A DNA stretch of 64,000 nucleotides from Verrucomicrobiia bacterium (GTDB lineage: Bacteria > Verrucomicrobiota > Verrucomicrobiia > Limisphaerales > JAEYXS01). A model generated the notes under the pieces. The model was not told the origin of the DNA, searched no databases, and saw only the letters and a program-made list of their open reading frames with translations. Position numbers and translations under genes: made by a program. Where the stretch lies: positions 1 to 64,000 of the forward strand of contig DASWYF010000038.1 in the NCBI GenBank assembly GCA_036405135.1. Reading direction: 5' to 3'. Below are positions 36,801 to 43,307 of this stretch, piece by piece. Each line of letters starts with the position of its first letter. The first letter of the stretch is position 1.

Positions 36801-39800
36801 GAGCAATCCTATCAATGCGATTCTCTCGGATGTTACCAATGCCTTGGGATTCATCTTGGATGATGAGCTGAAATCAGGCGCCGTGGATCCCGTATTCACT
36901 GCATCGGCCAATGGTCCGGTTCTCAGCTTGAGCATCCGTCCAGGTGCCAGTCTGGGAGATATCACCCTTGGCGGTGATTTCACCAGACTTGATGCCTTGG
37001 CCCGCACGAATGTGGCCCAAGTATCGATTGATGGCACCGCTTACACCGGATTTGATGCCGGCAGTATCACCTTGGGAGGAACTGGTGCGGTGGTGCGTGC
37101 CGTATCGGTTTACACCAACGGTAATGATGTGGGGAAAGTTTTGATCGTTGGCCGTTTTGATTCCATTAATGGTGTGCCGCGTAACAACATCGCGCGTTTG
37201 AACAATGACGGATCCTTGGACACCACCTTTGACCCGGGCTTGGGTGCCAATGCTCCCATCAACGCCTTGGTGGTCCAAGCGGATGGCCGAATCCTCATCG
37301 CCGGTGACTTCAACCGTTATGATACATCCGACCGTAACTTTGTGGCCCGTATCCTGAGCACGGGTGCCATTGATCCGGCATTTGATCCTGTGGCCGGAGC
37401 CAATGGGCCGGTCAACGCGCTGGCATTGCAGAGTGATGGGCGGATTGTAGTGGGTGGCGACTTCTCGAAGTTCAATGGCTCGGACAGTCCCCGACTGGCG
37501 CGCCTCCTGACATCGGGAGCGATGGACACGGCATTCTCAACGGCATTGGGTAGCGGTTTTGATGGGGCGGTATTCGCGCTGGCCATGCAATCGGATGAGC
37601 GCATCTTGGTGGGTGGTGCTTTCACCGTGTTCAATGGTGGCAGTGCACCACGCTTGGCCCGCTTGAACAGCAATGGCACGGCGGATACGGTTGGCTTTAC
37701 CGGCATCGGAACCGGCTTCAATGATTCTGTGTTTGCCATCACCCTGCAGAATGACCGCAAGATATTGGTGGGTGGCAATTTCACCAGCTTCCAGGGTGTT
37801 CCGCAGAACCGTATCATCCGCTTAACGGCAACGGGTGCTCGGGATACGACCATGAACTTCGGCAGCGGGGCCGACAGCTTTGTAAGCAGCATGGTCATCC
37901 AGCCCGATGGCAAAGTTGTTATCGGCGGCGGATTCCAGACGTTTGATGGCCAGGTCAGGCCTTACATAGCCCGGGTAAACAACGGCACCAATACGGGGGC
38001 GGGCGTGTTGCAGTTCTCGGCGACGGACTTCCCGGTCTACGAGAACGGAGGTTCCGTCACGCTTACAGTGAAGCGCATCCTTGGCTTGGAGAATTCCCTT
38101 TCAGTCGAGGTGGCGTTCATTGATGGCACCGCTTATCAAGGCACCAACTACCTGCTGCCTTCCATCCGCACGCTGGACTTCGCGGAAGGTGAAGCGGTGA
38201 AGACACTGGTGGTGAACATCCCTGATGACCCGGAGGGTGCCGTGGTCAACCCGGTGCGCCAGTTCACGGTCCGGTTGATTAATGCGACCAACCATGTGAC
38301 GCATGCCACGGCTGATATCGTCTCCAGTCGTGACTCGGCCACGGTCAGCATCATCGACAACGAAACGGTGATCGGTTTCCAGACCAGCAGTTTTGTGGTG
38401 GCTGAGAACGGTTTGAATGCAGTGATCAATTTAGTCCGCACTGGTGGCAGCAATGATCCTGTCACTTTGACGTTCGAGACAGCCTTGGGAACGGCCACAG
38501 AGGTTTTGGATTACCTCGCCGTTACCAACACGGTGGTCTGGCTGGCGAACGACATGACGCCTAAGACAATCCTCATACCAGTGGTCGAAGATGCCTTGGT
38601 GGAAGGGATAGAAACAGTAAATCTTCAGATATCAGGGTATGGCGGACCGGTGTTGGCGGGCCTCACTAACGCGGTCCTGAGCATTCTGGATAATGATTTC
38701 AGTTCCGGTATCATCGCCTTTGAGTCTGCGGCTTACCGCACAATCGAAGGCCAGACTGCTCAGATATCGGTTGTCCGCACAAACGGCAGTTCTGGAATCG
38801 TTTCCGCCATGTTGACTGTCAGTAATGCAACGGCACTGGCCGGGTCAGATTATCTCACAACCAATATCCTCGTCACCTTCGCCAATGGTGAAAGCCGCAA
38901 GGTGGTGGAAATCAATACGAAGGATGATGCTTTGCAGGATGACGGTGAACACTTCCTCATCCACTTGGGCAATGCCAGCGGCGGAGCTGTCTTGGGACTT
39001 TCTGATGCTACGGTCTTCATTGATGACAATGACGTGACCATCGGGTTCACCCAAGCAGCACTGAATGTCACTGAAAGTGATACGACACTGTCCCTCACGG
39101 TCACCCGTTCGGGGCTGGACGCGCGGACCTTCATCGTGGATTACACCACGGCGAACATATCGGCCCAAGCTGGTCTGGACTATGTGCAGACTAATGGTGT
39201 GGTTGTTTTCGGCCCGAATGAATACAGCAAGGTTCTGGAAGTGCAGGTGAAGGATGACTATATCATCGAAGGACCGGAAAGTTTCCGTGTGCTGTTGAGC
39301 GGAACGAACCTGAGCCTGCTGGGCTTCACCCAAACCACGATCAATATCGATGACAATGATCTGGCGACGGATTTGGAGGTGCTGGTCAAGGTCAACAACC
39401 CGGTGAAGACCAATACCACCGTGCGTTATTCGTTGCTTGTCACCAACTATGGTCCGAGTGACATCAGCGGTGTGACGCTGACCAATATCCTGCCTGCCTC
39501 ATTGCAACTCAGCTCGATCAGTGTGACCAATGTGACAACGAACGGCAATGCCTTGATCTTTGACCTGCCCGTGTTGCCCAAGGCATCCGGATATCTGGTT
39601 GAAATCGAGGCATTGGACACAAACGGTATCATCCGTTCTGTGACGAACATCGCGGCCATTGGCCTGCCTGCCCTAACCAACGATCTCGATCTGGCAAACA
39701 ATACTGTGACCAACGTCACGGGATTGCGCGGCCCTGGGCCTTATCTGGCGATTGAATCCCTGAGCATCACCTCGGAGACGCCAGGACCGGCCAACGGTGC

Positions 39801-42800
39801 GTTTGATCTCAACGAACAGGTGAGCGTGAACGTGACGTTCCGCAACTTGGGCGATGTCGCAAGCACCGCTGCCGCAGTATCTCTCGCGGGCACTGGTGGT
39901 GTGGTGACCAATGTGGGACCGCAAAATGCCACCTTGGGCAGTCTGGCTCCGAATGCCTCGGCGGTTCGCAGCTTTACCTTCAACTCCACAGGAACCAATG
40001 GCGGTCTGCTCACGCTGACCTTCAACCTGACTGATACGGGTGGCATCAACTACGATCCGGGCATCCTGCGCTACCGCTTGGGCAGCTCGGTTCTGACCGG
40101 CTCCACCAACCAGATCGTCATCAATGCGATGGGACCCGCCACACCATATCCTGACCAGGTTGTGGTGTCCGGCATGGTCGGAATTCTCGACAAAATCTCG
40201 CTGACTCTCAGCAATCTGTCGCATGACTTCCCGGCGGATATAGACATGTTGCTGGTGAGTCCGATGGGGCAAGGTGTCATCGTGATGTCAGATGCGGGCC
40301 AAGGTTTCCGTCTGACGAACGTGACCTTCTCCATCAGTGATCAAGCCACCTTGGTCTTGCCGCAAAGTGCCCGTATCACGAACGGGTTCTCCTATCGTCC
40401 GGCTGATTATGATGTTTCGGGTGATTTGGATGACTTCGGTCCTCTCGCACCAGCAGGTCCGCACTTCTCGACGTTGTCCGCCTTCCGTGGCATCGACCCA
40501 AATGGTGTATGGCGCCTCTACGTGTATGATGATACGACGGGTGATGCCGGTGTCATATCCAACGGATGGTCCTTGAACATCACCACCGTGTTCCCGGCGA
40601 ACCCGAGCGCGAATTTGATTGTTACGGGTACGCAGACAGCGGGACCATTGCTGGTGGGGGCTGATCAAACCTACACCTTGTTGGTGACCAACCGCGGTCC
40701 GGCCACGGTGAACAGTGTGATGCTCACGAATACCTTCAGCAGCGGCTTCACATTTATCACGGCCAGCAACACAGTTAACGGCACGGTCACGCTGCCGAGC
40801 AGCCGCGTGGTCCTCAACCTTGGCACCATGACCAACGGCCAGGTGATCACGAATTATGTGACGGTGCGCCCGACGGCCTCTGGTTCGTTCACGAACATCG
40901 CTGTGGTGGGTATCGCCAGCACAGAAACGGATCCGTTCTTGGGCGACAATGCCTTGGTGTTCGCCCAAACGGTGGGTGCCAACGCGGACTTGGCGGTTGG
41001 TGTCACTACTACGCCGGTCGGCACTGTGGCTTTGGGTAACAATCTTACCTACAGCGTCACATTGACGAACCTTGGACCTTCTACGGCGACGGGGGTGACA
41101 CTGACCAATGTGTTGCCTGCTGGTGTCAACTATGTGTCTGGCTCCGCCTCTCAAGGTGTTGTCACCCGTTCCGGCAGTTTGGTCACGGCAACGCTCGGAA
41201 ATGTCGCCGTGAATGCTACTGTCCAGCTGACCATCGTTGTGACGCCTACGGCAGCAGGCAGCCTGACCAATACGGTCACTGCCGCTTCTACGGTGTCGGA
41301 CAGCAATGCCGTCAACAATGTTGCGGTGACAACTACTACGGCTGTAACTGATTCGGCCGATCTGGCCATCTCGCTGATTGGCACCCCAAATCCGGTGACG
41401 CAGGGCAACAACATCACTTATACCATTGCGCTGACGAACCGCGGTCCGTCTACCGCGACGGGTGTGGTGATCACGAACCCGGTGCCTGCCTCGGTGACGC
41501 TGCAATCCTTCACCACGCCGCAAGGCACGGTGGCGAACGTGGGCGGTGCCGTAGTCTTCACCTTGGGCTCCGTGCCCACGGGAACAAACGTGACGATGCA
41601 AGTCATAGTGACGGCAAACACGGCGGGCGCGGTGAATAGCACGGCGTTTGTAACCGCCGGGGGCACATTTGATCCGGTGACGGCGAACAATTCATCCACG
41701 ATTACTATCGCGGTTCAGAATCCTTCGGCGGACATCGACTTGGGAGCCTCCACCTTGCTGAGCGAAAGCATCACTCCCGTGAACGGTGCCATCGATCCGG
41801 GTGAGACGGTGACGGTGAGCTTGGAACTGGTGAACAAGGGTGCTCTGTCTACGGGGAATTTGGTGGCCACTTTGTTGCCAACTGGCGGTGTGGTGACCAA
41901 CAGTCCTCAAGTGCAGACCTACGGTGCCATCGCCTCGGGTGCTGGTGTCGCCCGCAACTTCACCTTCACCGCCAATGGCAACTTGGGTGATACGCTCAGT
42001 GTCACGCTGCAGTTGCAAGATGGCGCATCGAATCTGGGAACAGTGACTTTCACCTTCCAATTGGGTGAGACGGAGCGTGTTGGCTCTGCCACGCTTATCG
42101 CTGGCGTGGACGTCGGCCCGGCTGTCACCTATCCGTCCGTTATCACTGTGAGCGGTGTTTCAGGGACTATCCTGAAGGCGACGATTACATTGAGCAATGT
42201 GTCGCATACCTTCCCGGATGACTTCGACTTGTTGCTGGTCAGCCCGACTGGCCGCAAGGTCTTGCTGATGTCCGATGCGGGCGGTGGCTTCGCGATCAAC
42301 GGGGTGAATATCACGCTGGATGACAGTGCCGCCGCATCACTGCCAGATTCTGGTACGATCACGGATGGCGTTTACAAGCCGTCCAACTACCTGAACTCGC
42401 CAGTGGATCAGGCATCAACCAATGATGTATTTGCCGCTCCGGCACCGGCTGGTCCGTATGCGGCGAGCTTGGCCGACTTGGTTGGCAGCAACCCGAACGG
42501 CCAGTGGAGCCTGTATGTGGTCGATGACCAAACCGGCAATATCGGCAGCATCGGTGGCTGGAGCCTGAGCATTGTCACGGTGTCGACGCTGACACCTTCA
42601 GCGGATGTTGCTTTGACGGTGATTCGCTCCCCGGAACCGGTCACAGCCCGCTCGAACCTGACCTATACGGTCACTGTGACCAACAGCGGCCCGAACGGAG
42701 TTTCCGGTGTGTTGGTCAGCAATTCGCTGCCAGCGGGAGCGCAAGTCGTTTCTTTGGCTACGACCCAAGGCACCATCATCACGAATGGTGCGGGTGCAGT

Positions 42801-43182
42801 TCTCTGGACGATTGGTTCAATGCCGGCCAATGCCCAGTATCAGGCGGCCATTGTGATCACTCCGGATCTGCCGGGCAGTATCACGAATGTTACCACGGTG
42901 ACGCATGCCGATCTCGAACTCAATAACGCGAACAATACGGTCACAACGATCTCCACAGTGCAGGGCGTGGCCCTTTCTGGTGGTTCGATCAGCGTGACTC
43001 CTGGAAATGTGTCCCTGATGCTGGTCGGCCAGCCGAATGTCACTTACATCGTCGAGGCAACGAGCGACTTTGTGACGTGGGTGGAAGTCAGCCGTCAATC
43101 AAGTCCGGATGGCATCATTGTGATCAATGATCCGGCGGGCAGCAGTGGCGGGCTGCGGTTCTACCGCGCGCGCCAGCAGTAA
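27850..43182 (+). CDS. Giant secreted protein: PPC-like, Calx-beta, three delta-60 propellers, DUF11, P domains, FYR tail
   Basis: About 5,110 residues from ATG 27850 (5,133 if TTG 27781 is used). Signal peptide ends about AVLPVSTARAQ. In order (nt): three PPC-like beta domains (27985-29270); two degenerate Calx-beta-like regions; propeller 1 (30217-31420); about four Calx-beta domains with three inserted HGL-type modules (31560-33960); propeller 2 (33972-35070); five Calx-beta (35086-36870); propeller 3 (36874-37990); four Calx-beta (38005-39370); DUF11; a CARDB-like plus P-domain pair (39740-40600); three DUF11; a second CARDB-like plus P pair (41725-42590); DUF11; and the shared tail ending RFYRARQQ. 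Each propeller has seven repeats of the (I/V)GG(D/N)F ... ARL...G type. No catalytic motif is seen. The Calx-beta domains suggest Ca2+ binding. Probably a cell-surface or matrix protein; last gene of the operon, followed by a terminator. Confidence 0.85.
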   Translation: MLFKKFMSPRSCQSQPLAAGWQGWMLFLCFLTAVLPVSTARAQTSVNNNISGAIELEGNFGTTTGSIQTGDNREGGPMPPVEPNHAGVGGNKSVWYYWRAPFTGSVTFTTHSSGTTFNSVLAVYVSSAVPASVPYFPPNGPLTATVASNDDVVATGPAPGSYVRFNATVGVNYFIAVDINTLDASSPRNFTLSWGPTPSNDDFATPQNLGSAGSGFVQGTNTLYSFEANEPSNGNVTTPRHSAWYLWTAPANGPVTFSTDAGSALTTFNTTLAVFTGVDFTSPLAVVDQDDNTGLNNSSVVNFNATAGTQYRIVVDGANNSTGLFAMYWSQGTAATPNNDNFANAQLLTGAGGTRFSNNFNSTVEAGEPAHAGLAPATTVWYRWLAPSSGKVVFSTFTPSAETTFDTVLAVYQGTTLSGLRTIVSNNDYAAQLSPQSFLEFEATAGQLYYIAVGGRTSSSTGFFRLNYSLGGYAGTFGFTQSVYEANENEGTAAANSNMRPHDIPGARITITRRDGYSGRMIVKYRVLDTATATNGLHYSFPATDPTSEDTAGGFAFRTYTNSVIFDDWQTSASFLVVPANNGSPSGQDFNQGVDPTVGFAIVSVTPAPGESPLIIPPSVDVFRNTSRLEIYDDDTLANIEKVHLQVSESQTQATVRVFRRTNPAGNATRYQINGNHHTYRNSPNNAAAPANNAFSLSAGSDYAKPSTPNTIPDIDFTTTAGVIDWQAVGVQTDINIPLNNDLLVEFNEDFRFDLWNNTAGGEARTWGQTDHCYVTIVTDDSITAEQAAGAVDPSYNRDYFNLTTPPFNPTPGANDMVHAVAVDSNQQAIVGGDFTAVNSDTRFPRLARMTAAGVVDPAFNVGTGPNSSVLAIKTSGTSVFIAGKFTSYNSIQRKGVAKILPSGAIDGSFNPQAAVADPFATPIRAIDAYPAGTNTDSGKLIVAGDFTEFNGEQLNRIARLNANGTLDTASFNPNGGANGPIYAVKIITGINPALEGKILVGGDFTTFGGLPRRGIVRLNSNGSVDVNFNPGNGADGIVYAVDYTADGGVIIGGAFGTVDLRSRSRVARFTSTGALDQNFDIGSGADDTVYSVVVEPVSDRILLGGLFRSFNQVRRAGMARLLPNGYLDTEFMEIAYNHYAGLHMRFSPYAEAKPFVRSMALQADGNIMIGGSFQRVGGGNRNTVAETQSPTPSLLSPWRAIRAGVEVPIVTPTWIHRDDVRNRYNFARVMGGNTPGPGNIGFTQTNYAADEKGGQFFITLSRENTAPNALSEGFVSFSTFDLAPGPGVAVGGSDYGTTNSLPRWQNTWPGSAIVRMVSESQTGPNNNVLQATRVYVGIVDDAAIEGDESFQVQLTNPKPDLLLGGTIGGRSPFYWSSSGILEGENIPIGVALGRTTALVDVIDDDFEPSFIAFKQTKYSVTENGTQAVIEVVRSGSTARSISVDYLATEHLGAASPAPYFEYEQAASAGLDFTGVSGRLTFGPGQTSATFTVPIFNDVTAEGDESINLYLLNISQGSSFATSAQTLDNTVDTGTETLTAIAHGLYNDSLVRFSTSGGALPGGLSPNIDYYVIVKTRDTFQVSTSPGGTPVNLTSNGNNAQVNTILSLARLDIYDNDFSAGAFRFSTTTRYTTSENGGSVVVTVERTGGNVGQVAVDFRTLNNTAIAGMDYVTNFTTLTWNSLDSTPKTITLTILDDSAADGVDKSFLLQLSNARRLSGSGVAPQLAGVNPVPVLIQENDRFGVIGFALNQFNVSEGGGKALITVTRSNGVAGQQAVTYTTVPSGTARPVYRMDASLATSVNAAGNRLLITRHGLANGTLVRFTSGTPPDGTLVNEDYLVANATTDDFQLLDADTGVILDIGLAATSDTAQLNAYYAFDAKNAAVVVDAADEIVYPGHPFQNGDQIEFSTVIVNGLPVGVNSGQTYYVVGRDNNSFQVSFIPNGSPVSIAPSTAVTVSGTAYTVIHVNDHYYVHTTGTLLLDPLVTSTNFTVDLVDNLVQNPNINSTFNRTVVLQLTDSGDAGGIDASILRIVDDENINEPAGAVDTTYNSDAGPDGFVYAMALLSDERLIIGGDFTSVNGLASGRLARLKTDGNLDSGFNVGTGANDSIRSIIIQDDSRMLISGLFTDYNGLSRAHVARVNIDGTLDTSFDPGSGANNPIYALGLVRSGSLKGKVIVGGSFSTMGGFARPYVARLDTNGVVDQTFNTGSGPNGTVFATLVQDDGKVIIGGDFTTVNLKPAPYLARLNTDGSLDTNFTANINFNASVRSLALQSDGKMVVGGYFTVTNLLGETNRYITRINTDGSNDFSFNPEGGGDAPVLALALQLDGKILVGGDFQKFSNVTRRRLTRLNPDGTKDVNINFGTGANNFVSALQVQPSDGRLIVGGGFTRFNDEDKNYLARIYGGVLGGRGALEFAVAAMTISESQTNTLVTVRRTGGTEGTVRANYYSRTGTATEDIDYLALSVTNVVEFAPGETEKQISVVLLPDSLPEGLETLDLVLSALDPMDPFYAPLGNQPETTLSIADNDSEIAFGQLQMSVSESDATGQLLVPIIRSFALDGTVTIRLVSSNFTATAGTDFVGINQLVTFQPGETIKNVAVNILPDIIEEGNEIFYLRLEKNPLDPDGRISTTAFETEITIIDDDFFPGTIQFSSALFNVDENAGFAFLTVVRTNGSSGLVTVNYTTGDVNDAVGGSSTNPPNDFLHTNGSIAFADGEIIKTIRVPILPDSNTQETNEIFQVTLSGATGGASLGFPNPTTVSIANNNSAVFGTFVLQINPTINEGDPALLVSVLLNNRITNATVMVDYDTLPGTAGTNDFTPTTGQLTFVDGVSSNGFLVPILNDGLVESNEVFQIVLRNAQPSGGPSIGTLSSNVTIVSTNMLAGTVVFTQAQYTADEGAGVLQVVLARTNGYTGLIAVDITLSDLQAKGYISGSPVGFDYTNTTTVTPIIVTWNDGDIDDKTVNIPLINDSVVEADEGFRIVLSNPINAILSDVTNALGFILDDELKSGAVDPVFTASANGPVLSLSIRPGASLGDITLGGDFTRLDALARTNVAQVSIDGTAYTGFDAGSITLGGTGAVVRAVSVYTNGNDVGKVLIVGRFDSINGVPRNNIARLNNDGSLDTTFDPGLGANAPINALVVQADGRILIAGDFNRYDTSDRNFVARILSTGAIDPAFDPVAGANGPVNALALQSDGRIVVGGDFSKFNGSDSPRLARLLTSGAMDTAFSTALGSGFDGAVFALAMQSDERILVGGAFTVFNGGSAPRLARLNSNGTADTVGFTGIGTGFNDSVFAITLQNDRKILVGGNFTSFQGVPQNRIIRLTATGARDTTMNFGSGADSFVSSMVIQPDGKVVIGGGFQTFDGQVRPYIARVNNGTNTGAGVLQFSATDFPVYENGGSVTLTVKRILGLENSLSVEVAFIDGTAYQGTNYLLPSIRTLDFAEGEAVKTLVVNIPDDPEGAVVNPVRQFTVRLINATNHVTHATADIVSSRDSATVSIIDNETVIGFQTSSFVVAENGLNAVINLVRTGGSNDPVTLTFETALGTATEVLDYLAVTNTVVWLANDMTPKTILIPVVEDALVEGIETVNLQISGYGGPVLAGLTNAVLSILDNDFSSGIIAFESAAYRTIEGQTAQISVVRTNGSSGIVSAMLTVSNATALAGSDYLTTNILVTFANGESRKVVEINTKDDALQDDGEHFLIHLGNASGGAVLGLSDATVFIDDNDVTIGFTQAALNVTESDTTLSLTVTRSGLDARTFIVDYTTANISAQAGLDYVQTNGVVVFGPNEYSKVLEVQVKDDYIIEGPESFRVLLSGTNLSLLGFTQTTINIDDNDLATDLEVLVKVNNPVKTNTTVRYSLLVTNYGPSDISGVTLTNILPASLQLSSISVTNVTTNGNALIFDLPVLPKASGYLVEIEALDTNGIIRSVTNIAAIGLPALTNDLDLANNTVTNVTGLRGPGPYLAIESLSITSETPGPANGAFDLNEQVSVNVTFRNLGDVASTAAAVSLAGTGGVVTNVGPQNATLGSLAPNASAVRSFTFNSTGTNGGLLTLTFNLTDTGGINYDPGILRYRLGSSVLTGSTNQIVINAMGPATPYPDQVVVSGMVGILDKISLTLSNLSHDFPADIDMLLVSPMGQGVIVMSDAGQGFRLTNVTFSISDQATLVLPQSARITNGFSYRPADYDVSGDLDDFGPLAPAGPHFSTLSAFRGIDPNGVWRLYVYDDTTGDAGVISNGWSLNITTVFPANPSANLIVTGTQTAGPLLVGADQTYTLLVTNRGPATVNSVMLTNTFSSGFTFITASNTVNGTVTLPSSRVVLNLGTMTNGQVITNYVTVRPTASGSFTNIAVVGIASTETDPFLGDNALVFAQTVGANADLAVGVTTTPVGTVALGNNLTYSVTLTNLGPSTATGVTLTNVLPAGVNYVSGSASQGVVTRSGSLVTATLGNVAVNATVQLTIVVTPTAAGSLTNTVTAASTVSDSNAVNNVAVTTTTAVTDSADLAISLIGTPNPVTQGNNITYTIALTNRGPSTATGVVITNPVPASVTLQSFTTPQGTVANVGGAVVFTLGSVPTGTNVTMQVIVTANTAGAVNSTAFVTAGGTFDPVTANNSSTITIAVQNPSADIDLGASTLLSESITPVNGAIDPGETVTVSLELVNKGALSTGNLVATLLPTGGVVTNSPQVQTYGAIASGAGVARNFTFTANGNLGDTLSVTLQLQDGASNLGTVTFTFQLGETERVGSATLIAGVDVGPAVTYPSVITVSGVSGTILKATITLSNVSHTFPDDFDLLLVSPTGRKVLLMSDAGGGFAINGVNITLDDSAAASLPDSGTITDGVYKPSNYLNSPVDQASTNDVFAAPAPAGPYAASLADLVGSNPNGQWSLYVVDDQTGNIGSIGGWSLSIVTVSTLTPSADVALTVIRSPEPVTARSNLTYTVTVTNSGPNGVSGVLVSNSLPAGAQVVSLATTQGTIITNGAGAVLWTIGSMPANAQYQAAIVITPDLPGSITNVTTVTHADLELNNANNTVTTISTVQGVALSGGSISVTPGNVSLMLVGQPNVTYIVEATSDFVTWVEVSRQSSPDGIIVINDPAGSSGGLRFYRARQQ
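30217..31420 (+). repeat. Delta-60 repeat block 1 (seven repeats)
   Basis: Seven repeats of about 50-60 residues begin at AGAVDPSYN. Each has an IVGGDF-like strand and an ARL..NG turn before the next (L/V)D..F. The count fits one closed seven-bladed beta-propeller. Confidence 0.75.
32461..33735 (+). repeat. Three HGL-type modules inserted in Calx-beta domains
   Basis: Three related modules of 60-75 residues (about 32461-32660, 33265-33440 and 33500-33735) share HGL/HPF-xNG-xxVRF/IEF, then YYVI/YLVA/YYVV, then TFQVS/DFQLL/SFQVS. The first interrupts the end of one Calx-beta domain and the other two the middle of another. Confidence 0.65.
33972..35070 (+). repeat. Delta-60 repeat block 2 (seven repeats)
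   Basis: It begins AGAVDTTYN and has seven repeats with motifs such as LIIGGDF, VIVGGSF, VIIGGDF and ILVGGDF, each followed by an ARL-type strand. Same count and entry motif as blocks 1 and 3. Confidence 0.78.
36874..37990 (+). repeat. Delta-60 repeat block 3 (seven repeats)
   Basis: It begins SGAVDPVFT and has seven repeats with ITLGGDF, VLIVGRF, ILIAGDF, IVVGGDF, ILVGGAF, ILVGGNF and VVIGGGF strands. Each is followed by an ARL/ARI-type strand. Confidence 0.78.
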
Positions 43183-43193
43183 GGCCGATTCTC

Positions 43194-43226
43194 AACGCCG
43201 CCGTGGATACCACGGCGGCGTTTTTG
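43194..43226 (+). terminator. Terminator after the giant gene
   Basis: CGCCGCCGTGG (43196-43206), a 3-nt loop, CCACGGCGGCG (43210-43220) and then TTTTTG: an 11-bp perfect stem with a T-run, 14 bp beyond the stop codon. It ends the four-gene operon. Confidence 0.92.
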
Positions 43227-43307
43227 TTTAATGGCATCAGTTTATGCTTGGAGTTCCTTTGGCAATCATTACTTTTGCCGCTGTTCCACATCGAAATTTT
43301 TTAAGCG

